Shown piece after piece: positions 27,194-35,612 of a stretch of DNA of 64,000 nt. Both the position numbers and the translations under genes were made by a program. The notes under the pieces were generated by a model. It made no database searches and was not told where the DNA came from. It was given only the letters and a program-made list of their open reading frames with translations. The first letter of the stretch is position 1; each line of letters begins with the position of its first letter. Source of the stretch: Actinoplanes sp. TBRC 11911 (GTDB lineage Bacteria; Actinomycetota; Actinomycetes; Mycobacteriales; Micromonosporaceae); NCBI RefSeq assembly GCF_012933445.1, contig NZ_JABBNC010000018.1:104825-168824 (forward strand), read 5' to 3'.

Positions 27194-28712
27194 GGTAGTC
27201 GTCGACCGCGTTCACGATGCAGGGCGTGCTCGGGTACGCCGTGTGGCCCTCGCCCTCCCAGGTCAGCACATGGCCGACGCCCAGCATGTTCGCCAGCTCC
27301 GCGGTGTTCTCGTACGGGGTGGCGGGGTCGCCGGTGGTGCCGACCACGACGATCGGCGGCGCACCGACGGCGGGGCCGGTCGGGTACGGGTCGCGGGCCT
27401 CGGAGTAGTACGCGCAGTTCAGCATGCCGATCGCGAGCGTGGCACCGAACAACGGGTACTTCTTGCGCCACTCGCCCTGCAACTGCCGGATCTGGGCGAC
27501 CGTCGGCACCTCCTTGGCGTCCGAGCAGTTGACCGCGAAGTTGGCGTCGAACAGGTTCGAATACGTTCCGTCCGGGTTGCGCTCCGCGTACTGGTCGGCG
27601 AGGTCCATGACGCCCTTGGCGTTGCCGGTCTTGAGCTGGGCGATCGCGGTGGCCAGGGCGGTCCAGCCGGTCTCCGTGTACAGCGACGAGGTCACCGCCG
27701 TCATGATCCAGCCCTGGGTGGCGCTGCGGCCGTCCGCGTACTTGACCGGGTTGGTGGCCGCCGCCGCGATCGCGTCGGTCACCGCCTTGCGGGCGTCGGG
27801 CGCGATCGCGCACTTGTTCGGCGTCTGCGTGCACCAGTTGGTGAAGTTCGTGAAGGCGCGCTCGAAGCCCATCGCCTGCGACTCGGAGCCCTGGACCGCC
27901 GTCTGCTTGGGGTCGACCGCGCCGTCCAGCACCAGCGCCCGGATCTTCGTCGGGAACAGTTGCGCGTACGTGGCGCCGAGCAGCGTCCCGTACGAGAAGC
28001 CGAGGTAGCTCAGTTTGTCGTCGCCGACCGCGGCACGCAGCGCGTCCATGTCGCGGGCCGCCTGCTCGGTGGAGTAGAACTGCAGCTGGTCCGGGTATTT
28101 CGCTTCGCAGCCGGCCACGATCTTCTGCTGCAGCTTGCTGATCGAGTCGAACTGGGCCTGGGTCACCGGGTCGGGCGGGGCCCCGAAGTTTGCGTCCTGA
28201 TCCTGCGGCGAGATGCACTGGACCGGGTCGGACCGGCCGACGCCGCGCGGGTCGAAGCCGATGATGTCGAACTGGTCGGTGACCTGCTCGGGCAGACCAC
28301 CGAGGGCCGAGCCGAAGGACAGGTAGACCGCCAGGTCGATGCCGGAGCCGCCGGGGCCGCCCGGGTTGATCAGCAGCGAGCCGATCCGGTTGGTCTGCTT
28401 GTCCGACCGGACGCGGATCATCGCGATCGACATCGTCTTGCCGTTGCTCGGCTGGTGCCAGTCCTGCGGAACGGACACCTTCGCACAGTCGTAGGACATG
28501 CCCTGGGCGCCGCGGCCGACCAGGTCGCGCGGCACGTCCGGGCAGGGCTGCCAGTTTGCGGTGCCGGCCGCCTTGGCGGCCGGGGACTGGGCGCCGGACT
28601 GCGGCGTCGCGCCGGAACCGTTGGGCGCGACCGTGGGCAGCGTGCACCCCGCGGCGGCTAACAGGACCGTGGCCAGTAAGGCGACGATCATGCGGGAACG
28701 GCGCTGCAGCAT
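27144..28712 (-). CDS. Secreted lipoprotein alpha/beta hydrolase, tripeptidyl-aminopeptidase type
   Basis: 522 residues from ATG 28712, with GAAAGGG upstream; 19 further in-frame codons look non-native. Lipoprotein signal peptide with lipobox LAAAGC (Cys23). The hydrolase fold shows LLINPGGPGGSG (oxyanion region), FDPRGVGRSDP, nucleophile Ser240 in YLGFSYGTLLG, then Asp in GDPATPY and His in EGEGHTAYPS near the C-terminus. The C-terminal TAP-like module is typical of actinobacterial SlpD/Tap peptidases that release N-terminal tripeptides. Anchoring on the outer face of the membrane is inferred from the lipobox. Confidence 0.92.
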   Translation of the reverse strand: MLQRRSRMIVALLATVLLAAAGCTLPTVAPNGSGATPQSGAQSPAAKAAGTANWQPCPDVPRDLVGRGAQGMSYDCAKVSVPQDWHQPSNGKTMSIAMIRVRSDKQTNRIGSLLINPGGPGGSGIDLAVYLSFGSALGGLPEQVTDQFDIIGFDPRGVGRSDPVQCISPQDQDANFGAPPDPVTQAQFDSISKLQQKIVAGCEAKYPDQLQFYSTEQAARDMDALRAAVGDDKLSYLGFSYGTLLGATYAQLFPTKIRALVLDGAVDPKQTAVQGSESQAMGFERAFTNFTNWCTQTPNKCAIAPDARKAVTDAIAAAATNPVKYADGRSATQGWIMTAVTSSLYTETGWTALATAIAQLKTGNAKGVMDLADQYAERNPDGTYSNLFDANFAVNCSDAKEVPTVAQIRQLQGEWRKKYPLFGATLAIGMLNCAYYSEARDPYPTGPAVGAPPIVVVGTTGDPATPYENTAELANMLGVGHVLTWEGEGHTAYPSTPCIVNAVDDYLIDLKVPQEGLRCPPQ

Positions 28713-28775
28713 GCGCGACCCTTTCGTCCGGGGCGGGTTGGGCCCAAGGCTAGCCGGTGCCTGTGACAAGTGACC

Positions 28776-29843
28776 TCACCGGCTGCTGAGCACCTCGGCA
28801 AGATCGAACCGCACCGGGCGCTCCAACTGCTCGTACGTGCACGTGCGCGGCTCGCGGTCCGGGCGCCACCGCTCGAACTGGGCGGTATGCCGGAACCGGA
28901 GGCCCTCCATATAGTCGTAGCGGACCTCGACCACCCGCTCCGGGCGCAACGGCACGAACGACAGGTCCTTACCGTTGTTCCAGCGGCTCATCTCGTTCTT
29001 GCGCGGGGTGCGTTCGCCCTGCTCGTGCGCGGCCCAGTTCCACGGGTGCCCCTCGAACGTGGTCACCAACGGTTGCATTTCCCGAAAAAGCTCTTCCCGT
29101 ACGGACATAGGGAACGAACCGATGACACCGACGGAGACCAGAATGTCCCGTTCGTCGTAGAGGCCGAGTAACAGCGAGCCGATCCGGTCGTCGCCCGACT
29201 TGTGCAGGCGGTACCCCGCGACCACGCAGTCCGCCGTGCGCTTGTGCTTGATCTTCGTCATGACCCGCTTGTCCGGCTGATACGTCAGGTCCCGACTTTT
29301 CGCGATAAGTCCGTCCAAACCGGCGCCCTCGAACTCGGCGAACCACCGTTCCGCCGTCGCCAGGTCGTCGGTGGCCGGCGTGACGTACACGGGAGGCTTG
29401 GCGTCTTTCAAAACCTCCAAAAGGCGTTCCCGCCGTACGCCAAAAGGCAGTTCAGTCAGATCCTCATCGCCGACCGCCAGCAGGTCAAAAGCGACGAACC
29501 CGGCCGGCGTGTGCTCGGACAGCATCTTGACCCGGCTGGCCGCGGGATGGATGCGCTGCTGCAGCGCCTCGAAATCAAGCATGTTGCGCTCGGTGTCGGC
29601 GACGATCACCTCGCCGTCGATCACCACGCGCTCCGGGAAGTTGGCCAGGACGGCCTCGACCACCTCGGGAAAATAGCGGGTCATCGGCTTCTCGTTGCGG
29701 CTGCCGATCTCGACCTCGGTGCCGTCCCGGAAGATGATCGAGCGGAAGCCGTCCCACTTGGGCTCGTAGATCTGGCCCGGCGGGATCTCGGCGACGGGCT
29801 TGGCCAGCATCGGCTTGACCGGCGGATTGATCGGCAGCTCCAT
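28776..29843 (-). CDS. ATP-dependent DNA ligase (LigC/LigD-ligase type)
   Basis: 355 residues. Nucleotidyltransferase domain with the adenylated Lys in the motif YEPKWDGFRSIIF (about 29), motif III-like IDGEVIVAD, and motif IV/V region DGLIAKSRDLTY...KIKHKRTADCVV; the OB-fold domain occupies the last about 120 residues. It seals nicks and ends with ATP and is likely to work with the separate LigD-type polymerase 3 kb upstream. No nuclease (PE) domain is attached. It lies downstream of the HipA-like/DUF3037 operon with a 97-bp gap. Confidence 0.92.
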   Translation of the reverse strand: MELPINPPVKPMLAKPVAEIPPGQIYEPKWDGFRSIIFRDGTEVEIGSRNEKPMTRYFPEVVEAVLANFPERVVIDGEVIVADTERNMLDFEALQQRIHPAASRVKMLSEHTPAGFVAFDLLAVGDEDLTELPFGVRRERLLEVLKDAKPPVYVTPATDDLATAERWFAEFEGAGLDGLIAKSRDLTYQPDKRVMTKIKHKRTADCVVAGYRLHKSGDDRIGSLLLGLYDERDILVSVGVIGSFPMSVREELFREMQPLVTTFEGHPWNWAAHEQGERTPRKNEMSRWNNGKDLSFVPLRPERVVEVRYDYMEGLRFRHTAQFERWRPDREPRTCTYEQLERPVRFDLAEVLSSR

Positions 29844-29940
29844 GGGCCCAGTCTGCCGTGTCCGCCCGAATCCGGAAGCCCCAGTCGCCGGTGTTCAGAC
29901 CGTTCGGCCGACGCCCACCAGCAAAGACGCCCAGCGGCCA

Positions 29941-30279
29941 TCAGCCCGAGATCGGCAGCGAACCCACCTCGGCGATCTCCTCGGCTCCCACCGGGCACTG
30001 CCACACGACCCGCTCCCCGTGCGCCGCGACGGTCAGCGGATGCGTGCCGGGATGCCGCGGGCAGGGCGGCCAGTTCGTCGGCAGCCTCCGCGCCCAGAGA
30101 TCCTCCACCGCCCAGTCCTGGACCCGACTCGCCAGCTCCACGAGGGGCAGCGACGGATCGACGCCGGTGCGGGAGCCGTCCACGCCGTACAGGAAAATGA
30201 AGTCGGGTGTCTGGGTGATGGCCGCGGGGGTGATGCCACCGGGCACGGCGAGGTCGCGCAGCACGAGATCGAGATTCAC
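29941..30279 (-). CDS. Small hypothetical protein of the HipA-like operon
   Basis: 112 residues, not recognised. It contains a Trp/Cys-rich C-terminal half (NWPPCPRHPGTHPLTV and VVWQCPVGAEE); the two Cys and two His might bind a metal, which is inference. No signal peptide. The GTG at 30279 overlaps the stop of the DUF3037 gene (GTGA), so it is co-translated with it and should share its role. Confidence 0.75.
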   Translation of the reverse strand: MNLDLVLRDLAVPGGITPAAITQTPDFIFLYGVDGSRTGVDPSLPLVELASRVQDWAVEDLWARRLPTNWPPCPRHPGTHPLTVAAHGERVVWQCPVGAEEIAEVGSLPISG

Positions 30280-30644
30280 CGGACGAGCAACTCCAGCAGG
30301 CGATCGAGTTCGGCGGACGGGTCCTCGGCCAGGCCCATGTGCACCGGACCGGCTCGCAGGATAGTGCTGCGCGGGGCGACCAGCCAGCGGAAACGCTCAC
30401 CGAGTTTCATGTCGGCGGAGGCGCCGTCGCCGACGCACATCCGCTGCCAGGAGTCGAGGGCGGCGCGGATGGCCGCGATGTCGGCGCCGGGATCCAGCGC
30501 GAACAGCCGCTCGGGGTGCAGGTGGGTGCGGGCGGCCAGGAAGTCGTGGCGCTGACTGTAGAGCAGAACTCCCACGTTGATGACCTCGCCGCGTTCGATG
30601 CGCGGAACGGCCTGGATCACGGCGTACTCGTAAGGGGTCTTCAT
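30276..30644 (-). CDS. DUF3037 protein
   Basis: 122 residues of the DUF3037 family (YEYAVIQAVPRIERGEVINVGVLLYS, DSWQRMCVG). The ATG at 30644 overlaps the stop of the HipA-like kinase gene (ATGA), and the next ORF overlaps its own stop. The tight kinase-DUF3037 pair is an arrangement I recall from many bacteria, which suggests that they act together, possibly as substrate or regulator. Its biochemical role is unknown to me. Confidence 0.85.
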   Translation of the reverse strand: MKTPYEYAVIQAVPRIERGEVINVGVLLYSQRHDFLAARTHLHPERLFALDPGADIAAIRAALDSWQRMCVGDGASADMKLGERFRWLVAPRSTILRAGPVHMGLAEDPSAELDRLLELLVR

Positions 30645-31363
30645 GGCAGCCACGCCTCCGGCTCCGCAGCCCTCTGGGACAAGTGCGACAAATACCGATT
30701 TTTGTCGCCGTCGTCAAGCCACTCGTCCGGAACCAGCGCGATGGCCTCTTCCAGCAGCTCCGGTGTCAGCCGGGCAGCGAGGGCGGGCCCTTCCGTCTTG
30801 ACCGCGGTGGCGTACGGCTTCAGAACGTGGTCGTCCCAGGAGTACGGCCGGTGCACGACGTTCTCCGCGCGCGGCCAATTGTGGTGAAAGTAGAGCGTCG
30901 CGCCGTGGTCGATCATCCACAGGGCGTCGTGCCAGACCAGCAGGTTCGGATTGCGCCAGCTGCGGTCCACGTTCTCGGTGAAGGCGTCGAACGCGACGAT
31001 CCGGGAGGCCAGCGCCTTATCCACCGGGTGCGCGACCGGGTCGAACCCGAGAGCGCCCGGCAGGAAGTCCATGCCCAGGTTCGTGCCGGCGCTCGCCTTG
31101 ATCAGCGCCTGGATCTCCTCGTCCGGCTCGGCGCGCGCCACCACCGGGTCGAGCTCCACCACGGTCAGCTCGGGGACCGGCAGGCCGAGCCGGCGGGCGA
31201 TCTCCCCGGAGATCACCTCGGCCACGAGGGCCTTGGGTCCCTGCCCGGCGCCGCGGAACTTGACCACGTACGTTCCCAGGTCGTCGGCCTCGACGACACC
31301 GGGCAGAGACCCACCCTCACGCAGCGGCGTGACGTAACGGATAGCGGTGACCTGTCGCAACAC
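30641..31363 (-). CDS. HipA-like Ser/Thr kinase
   Basis: 240 residues, about half the length of canonical HipA (440). The N-lobe has YVVKFRGAGQGPKALVAE with the candidate ATP-binding Lys35. The C-lobe has FDAFTENVDRSWRNPNLL (catalytic loop, Asp and Asn) and LWMIDHGATLYFHH (metal-binding Asp of the DFG-equivalent), so the kinase residues look intact. No HipB-type antitoxin precedes it. Instead a 182-residue hypothetical gene ends 9 bp upstream and DUF3037 follows, so this is the small HipA-like branch and not a classic hipBA module. Confidence 0.85.
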   Translation of the reverse strand: MLRQVTAIRYVTPLREGGSLPGVVEADDLGTYVVKFRGAGQGPKALVAEVISGEIARRLGLPVPELTVVELDPVVARAEPDEEIQALIKASAGTNLGMDFLPGALGFDPVAHPVDKALASRIVAFDAFTENVDRSWRNPNLLVWHDALWMIDHGATLYFHHNWPRAENVVHRPYSWDDHVLKPYATAVKTEGPALAARLTPELLEEAIALVPDEWLDDGDKNRYLSHLSQRAAEPEAWLP

Positions 31364-31372
31364 GCCGTTACA

Positions 31373-31921
31373 TTAGCCAGGCCCCTGGCGCCGGAGTTCG
31401 TCGACCTTGGACATGGCGCCGCGCAGGTCGGACAGCCATTGGTCGCTGTGCTGCCCGACGAGCTTGACGCACCAGGCCAGCGCCTCCGACCGGGACCGCG
31501 CCACGCCGGCGTCGACCAGCGTGTCCAGGATCTGGCGCTCGGGCTGGCGCAGCCGGGTCATCACCGGCGCGGACAGGTGGGTGAAGAGCTCGTTGGTGTC
31601 GCCGCAGCGGATGCCCCAGGCGACCTTGCGCTGGTAGCGGTGCTCGATCTGGCGCGCGACCCGGATCCGGTCGTCGCGCGTGTCCTCGCGGAACTGGCTG
31701 ATCCGGCCGCCCTGCGCGGCGGCCTTGTCGGCGTCGGTGGCGTCGGCGCCCAGATCGGGCTCCGGCAGCCGCCCCCAAATGATGATCTCGTCCCGATCGA
31801 TGACGACTTCGGGCCGCTCGGTGAACCAGCCATCCGGGATGGCACCGGTCACCCAAGCGGGGGCGTCGTCCGCGTCGGGAGGTTCGACGCGCCCGTGAGG
31901 CGCACTTGGACGGAATCGCAT
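31373..31921 (-). CDS. Conserved hypothetical protein heading the HipA-like operon
   Basis: 182 residues, soluble, acidic N-terminal half with WFTERPEVVIDRDEIIIWGRLPEP. The C-terminal half is helical (RLRQPERQILDTLVDAGVAR and SRSEALAWCVKLVGQH), reminiscent of ribbon-helix-helix proteins that have a 'SRSEALR' signature. Autoregulation of the operon would be possible but is unproven. It ends 9 bp before the kinase start. A strong terminator hairpin lies just upstream of its start, isolating this operon. Confidence 0.75.
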   Translation of the reverse strand: MRFRPSAPHGRVEPPDADDAPAWVTGAIPDGWFTERPEVVIDRDEIIIWGRLPEPDLGADATDADKAAAQGGRISQFREDTRDDRIRVARQIEHRYQRKVAWGIRCGDTNELFTHLSAPVMTRLRQPERQILDTLVDAGVARSRSEALAWCVKLVGQHSDQWLSDLRGAMSKVDELRRQGPG

Positions 31922-31952
31922 GATTACATGCTTACACCGTTGCAGGCGTTAA

Positions 31953-31985
31953 AAGAAGGGCCCGGCGAATGCCGGGCCCTTCTTT
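31953..31985 (-). terminator. Intrinsic terminator after the LPXTG-like gene
   Basis: A 14-bp stem AAGAAGGGCCCGGC (31953-31966) with GCCGGGCCCTTCTT (31971-31984) and a 4-nt loop, with T/A-rich flanks on both sides, so it can act on either strand. It lies downstream of the minus-strand gene ending at 32080 and just upstream of the gene starting at 31921. Confidence 0.85.
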
Positions 31986-31995
31986 CGTTCGAAGC

Positions 31996-32107
31996 CGCAG
32001 CGGCGTGACGGCGCCGCGTGGCCTCAAGCGGCGCGACGGCGCCGCGTGGCGTCAGGCGGCGTGACGGCGCCGCGTGGCGTCAGGCGGCGCGACGGCGCCG
32101 CGTGTAC
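31996..32107. repeat. 28-bp tandem array copying the 3' end of the LPXTG-like gene
   Basis: ACGGCGCCGCGTG recurs at 32008, 32036, 32064 and 32092, period exactly 28 bp. The copy at 32092 encodes the C-terminal RRRRAA and its stop (TCA on the plus strand at 32080). The other copies lie beyond the stop, and two of them keep the TGA. Confidence 0.9.
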
Positions 32108-32628
32108 CAGACCGAGGCCCCGCCCGCGGCCACCATCAGGATGCCCAGCGAGATGACCGCACCCATCGGCGCGCCCGTCACCGGGAGGTTGTGCCCCGCG
32201 CTCACGCCGCCACCGGGCGTGGTCGCCGCGGCCGCCGGCGTGCTCGGGGTCTCCGAGGCGTTCTGCACACCCGGCGGAACCGTGTCGGTGCTGGCGGTCG
32301 GAGTCGGCGCGGTGGTGGCCGGCGTCGTCGTGGCCGGCGTCGTCGCGGCCGGCGTGGTGGTCGTCGGTGCCGGCGAGCCGTAGCCCGGCTTACCCCGGCT
32401 CGGCGTGGTCGTGGCCGGGCCCGCGCCGGGCTGCTCGGGGGTCTCGGTCGCTCCGTAGCCGCAGTTCCCGCGGTCGGCGTCGGCGCACGGTGTGGCGGCA
32501 ACGGCCGGGCGCTCCGCCTGGACGCTCGTGGCGGCCATGGCCGGCGCCCCGCTGATCGCGAGAGCGGTGAGGACGGTCAGGCCGGCGGTGGGCAGCCCGG
32601 CGGCGACAATCCGGCGAAGAGAGCTCAT
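32080..32628 (-). CDS. Sortase-anchored (LPXTG-like) secreted Thr/Pro-rich protein
   Basis: 182 residues. Signal peptide (about 1-32, cleavage near APAMA-ATS), a short Cys-containing segment (TPCADADRGNCGYG), a long low-complexity Thr/Pro/Ala stretch (about 60-130), then the sorting signal LPVTG (about 149-153), a hydrophobic helix, and the basic tail YTRRRRAA. It should be linked to peptidoglycan by a class E or similar sortase. No globular domain is present, so it could be a stalk or spacer. Its final codons are tandemly repeated past the stop. Confidence 0.88.
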   Translation of the reverse strand: MSSLRRIVAAGLPTAGLTVLTALAISGAPAMAATSVQAERPAVAATPCADADRGNCGYGATETPEQPGAGPATTTPSRGKPGYGSPAPTTTTPAATTPATTTPATTAPTPTASTDTVPPGVQNASETPSTPAAAATTPGGGVSAGHNLPVTGAPMGAVISLGILMVAAGGASVWYTRRRRAA

Positions 32629-32721
32629 GAAGGGTTATCCGTTCTGTTTGCGTATTTCCAGGTTCGAAGGGAGCTTAACGGGATATGCCCGATTTACCCG
32701 TTAAGTCGCCTCGGCGGGTCA

Positions 32722-33204
32722 TCATCCCGGAAGTCCACCAAATCGGTGACTACGCCACAGAGAGGACAAAGCGAACATTTTTCCTTCGAAACGGGGGTCG
32801 GCCGCGAACAACTCACCGCTGTACGGCGCCCGGAGCTGCAGGTTCGCCCCCGACTCAAGATAGAGCGACACCACGGTCCGTCCGCCGCGCCGCTCCGCCC
32901 GCAGGTCGACCACCTGGTTCCAGGTCGCCATCCCCGACCCGGTCTGGATGCCGCCCGCACAGATCCGCACCTTCGTACGGCGGCAGGCCGGCGTCCCGAT
33001 CAACGCACCCGTCAGCAGCGGCCCGACCACCAGCATCGCCCACAGCCAGACCGGCGGCGCGGCCCCCTCGGTCCAGGCCAGCACCGCGACGGTCACCAGC
33101 AGCGCGACCGAGATGCCGAATGCCGAGACCATCGCACCGAGGTAGAGACCGCGGCCGAGAGCCTGCTGCCAGGTGGGCCGAAACGTGGGGGATGCATCGT
33201 CCAT
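32722..33204 (-). CDS. Two-TM membrane protein with PH-like domain
   Basis: About 160 residues from ATG 33204 (MDDASPTFRPTWQQALG). Two hydrophobic helices (about 17-42 and 50-70), then a cytoplasmic beta-rich part with KVRICAGGIQTGSGMATWNQVVDL and RTVVSLYLESGANLQL, which reads like the bacterial PH domain of small membrane proteins. It diverges from msrB. Upstream in-frame codons to 33411 run antisense through msrB and are rejected. Function unknown. Confidence 0.72.
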   Translation of the reverse strand: MDDASPTFRPTWQQALGRGLYLGAMVSAFGISVALLVTVAVLAWTEGAAPPVWLWAMLVVGPLLTGALIGTPACRRTKVRICAGGIQTGSGMATWNQVVDLRAERRGGRTVVSLYLESGANLQLRAPYSGELFAADPRFEGKMFALSSLWRSHRFGGLPG

Positions 33205-33268
33205 GCAAGGCCCAACGGCGGCGGTCACGCCCTCACCCGCACGCGAAGTGCGTCGTACAGTTGATGAC

Positions 33269-33676
33269 ATGGCAACCAATGACACCGCCCTGCCCCGCAC
33301 CGAGGAGGAGTGGCAGGTCCGCCTGTCGCCGGACGAGTTCCGCGTGCTCCGCCAGGGCGCCACCGAGCGGGCGTGGACCGGCGAGTACGTAGACACCAAG
33401 GCCAACGGCATGTACGAGTGCCGCGCGTGCGGCGCCGCCCTCTACCCCAGCGACTACAAGTTCGACTCCAACTGCGGCTGGCCGTCCTTCGACGACGCCA
33501 TCCCCGGCGCCGTGAAGGAGATCGACGACTACAGCATGGGCATGGTCCGCACCGAGATCCGCTGCGCGAACTGCGACTCCCACCTGGGCCACGTCTTCCG
33601 CGGCGAGCACTTCACCGCCAAGAACACCCGCCACTGCGTCAACAGCCTCTCCCTGCGCCTGCAGCCCAAGGACTAA
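33269..33676 (+). CDS. msrB: Peptide-methionine (R)-S-oxide reductase
   Basis: Reduces the R epimer of methionine sulfoxide in proteins. 135 residues from ATG 33269 (MATNDTALPRTEEEWQVRLS). Zinc site from two CxxC pairs (ECRACGA and CANCDSH), FDSNCGWPSFDDA, and catalytic Cys in NTRHCVNSLSL. The usual length is about 130-145. The frame is open upstream to 33173, but those codons overlap the divergent gene and are not family-like. A 37-bp repeat array begins about 90 bp after its stop. Confidence 0.96.
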   Translation: MATNDTALPRTEEEWQVRLSPDEFRVLRQGATERAWTGEYVDTKANGMYECRACGAALYPSDYKFDSNCGWPSFDDAIPGAVKEIDDYSMGMVRTEIRCANCDSHLGHVFRGEHFTAKNTRHCVNSLSLRLQPKD

Positions 33677-34049
33677 CCCAAGAGGTACGAGGCAGCGAAC
33701 CGCAACTCACCTCTTCAGCCCGGCCGGGACTCCCCAAGCGCCCCCTGCGCCAGCCCCGGCCGGCGCGCTCCCACACTCTCCCTGCGCTTGCTGCTTGCCG
33801 GTGCGTTCCCGCGCTCTCCTCGCGCTGGCTGCTGTCGGTGCGTTCGCGCGCTCTCCCCGCGCTGGCCGCCGTCGGTGCGTTCGCGTGCTCTGCGTGTGTC
33901 GGTTGCTGTCGGTGCGTTCGCGCGCTCTCGCCGCGCCGGCTCCGGCCGGTGCGTTCGCGCGCTCTCCCCGCGCCGGCCCCCGACCGATGCTCTCCCGCAC
34001 TCTCCCTGCAAGCACGCGCATGTGCCAACTCTCTGACCGGCACGTGCCC
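33677..34049. repeat. 37-bp tandem array downstream of msrB
   Basis: Seven units at exact 37-bp intervals: 33764, 33801, 33838, 33875, 33912, 33949 and 33986. The core is GTGCGTTCGCGCGCTCT followed by a C/G-rich tail; the outer units are more diverged. As 37 is not a multiple of 3, the array rotates through all frames, and the Arg/Ala-rich minus-strand ORFs across it (for example 33639-34043 and 33715-34380) are by-products. Nothing else is seen in this 373-bp stretch. Confidence 0.85.
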
Positions 34050-35612
34050 TCACGCCTCCATGCCGGCCCCGGTCGAGCGGGCTCCGCTCCCGCACCAAGG
34101 CGTCCGCCCGGGGAGACGCGTTTCGCGCGGCCCGTGCGTCAACCCCCGACCTCTCCGGCCCGCTGATCGACACGGCCCGGGTAGCGGCGCCGACGCGATC
34201 GGACGGCCTCGGACCGACATGTTCCTGACGCGCTTCACCCCCGCGTCGCCGAAATTGGCACGCGAATCGCGAATGTCGGTAATGCTGGAATTTCGCACCA
34301 CCAGCGCCGACGGCTTCTTGGTAGTTTTGCCGCCTTCCCTGATTCCGGGCGCGCGAATCCTGTGCGCACACGAGTTCCACATAAAGGCATTGCTGGGCAC
34401 ATAGTGCGGTGGGGCGTTGGAGCGGATTGGCGTTAGTATTGAATTCGCGACCAGCGCTGTGTGGCCAGGCGAGGCGCGCATATTCGCGGCGCGCGTGCGG
34501 ATGCGATTTCTGCCGGTGGGCAGAAATCCGATGATTCGGCAGTGGACATAGGGCTCGCCGTGGACGGCGAGCTCGTGCGTGCGCGCTGGCTGGCGCTGGA
34601 CGCCTGCGTCGTGCGCGCCTGCAGGCTCGCTCTCGACGGCGCGCTCGCTCTCGACGGCGCGCTCGCTCTCGACGGCGCGCTCGCTCTCGACGGCGCGCTC
34701 GCGGTCGACTACGGGCTTGTGATCGGTATGCGACGCGCGGTCAACTGCCGGCTCGTCGTCGACGGCCGGCCCATGGTCGGCGTACGGCTCGCCGTCGATC
34801 GTCGGCTTGTGGTCGGTGGGCTGCCTGCGGTCGATTGCGAGCGCATGGTGGGCGTGCGGCTTGCGGTCGATCGCGAGCGCGTGGTCGACGGACGGCTTGC
34901 GGTCAACTGGGAGCGAGCGGTCGGTGGGCGGCTCGGGGTCAACCGGCTCGTGGCCGGCGGTCGGCTCACGGTCAACTGTCAGCTCGAGGGCAACTGCGGG
35001 CTTGTGGTCGGTGCGCGACGTGCGGTCAGCCACTGGCTCGTGATCGGAATAGGGTGTGCGGTCGACTGTCTGCTCGTGGTTGGTGTGGGGTGTGCGGTCG
35101 ACTGTCTGCTCGCGGTTGGTGTGCGGCGTGCGGTCAACTGCCTGCTCACGATTGGTGGGCGAGCCGCGTTCGACCACCGGCTTGTGGTTGGAGGTCGGCT
35201 CGCGGTCGAGCGGCCGCTTGGGGTCGACGGCCAGCGCGCGGTCGGCTGCCGGGTCGCGCTCCGGCCGGCTGCGCGCGTTGGGTGACCGCCGGCCGTTGTC
35301 GGTGCGAGCAGTGTCGCGTGGGCGAGCTGGGGTCGGGGTGCGCCTCGGTTCGGGTGTGCGGTTTGGGGGGCGGGTGCGTTCGCTTCGGGAAGGCGGGTCG
35401 GCTGGCCGCTTCCGGGGCCCCGGCGCCTGCGGAAGGGGGGAATCGCCATGGAGACGGCGCCATTTTGCTTCGTGCCGCCTTGCTAAACCCCACGCGCGGT
35501 GGCGCTCATGGTCGCGGCGGAATTGCTCAGCTTCGGGAGAATATTTGCGTGACCGCGTCCGGTCGCGCATCGCTGCCAATTCTGCCCGGGTGAAAATCTC
35601 TAGCTGCCGCAC
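34050..35612 (-). CDS. Low-complexity repeat protein, doubtful C-terminal half
   Basis: 520-codon frame from GTG 35612. The first about 60 residues (RQLEIFTRAELAAMRDRTRS, then RRDHERHRAWGLARRHEAKW) look like a real conserved actinobacterial basic helical protein. The middle (about 135-340) is built from degenerate 11-residue repeats around xDHKPxVDR, with a pure ERAVES x4 block encoded by an 18-bp repeat at about 34620-34700. The last about 170 residues are Arg-rich and compositionally random. The gene may really be a short protein of about 60-130 residues whose 3' part has been expanded by repeat growth. Function unknown. Confidence 0.4.
   Translation of the reverse strand: MRQLEIFTRAELAAMRDRTRSRKYSPEAEQFRRDHERHRAWGLARRHEAKWRRLHGDSPLPQAPGPRKRPADPPSRSERTRPPNRTPEPRRTPTPARPRDTARTDNGRRSPNARSRPERDPAADRALAVDPKRPLDREPTSNHKPVVERGSPTNREQAVDRTPHTNREQTVDRTPHTNHEQTVDRTPYSDHEPVADRTSRTDHKPAVALELTVDREPTAGHEPVDPEPPTDRSLPVDRKPSVDHALAIDRKPHAHHALAIDRRQPTDHKPTIDGEPYADHGPAVDDEPAVDRASHTDHKPVVDRERAVESERAVESERAVESERAVESEPAGAHDAGVQRQPARTHELAVHGEPYVHCRIIGFLPTGRNRIRTRAANMRASPGHTALVANSILTPIRSNAPPHYVPSNAFMWNSCAHRIRAPGIREGGKTTKKPSALVVRNSSITDIRDSRANFGDAGVKRVRNMSVRGRPIASAPLPGPCRSAGRRGRGLTHGPRETRLPGRTPWCGSGARSTGAGMEA

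Noticed and set aside
27540..27570. tRNA T-arm-like GGTTCGAA
   Set aside because: Inside the hydrolase coding sequence, with no acceptor or anticodon arm.
33715..34380. Minus-strand Arg/Ala-rich ORFs across the 37-bp array
   Set aside because: The array rotates through frames and the ORFs are products of the repeat composition.
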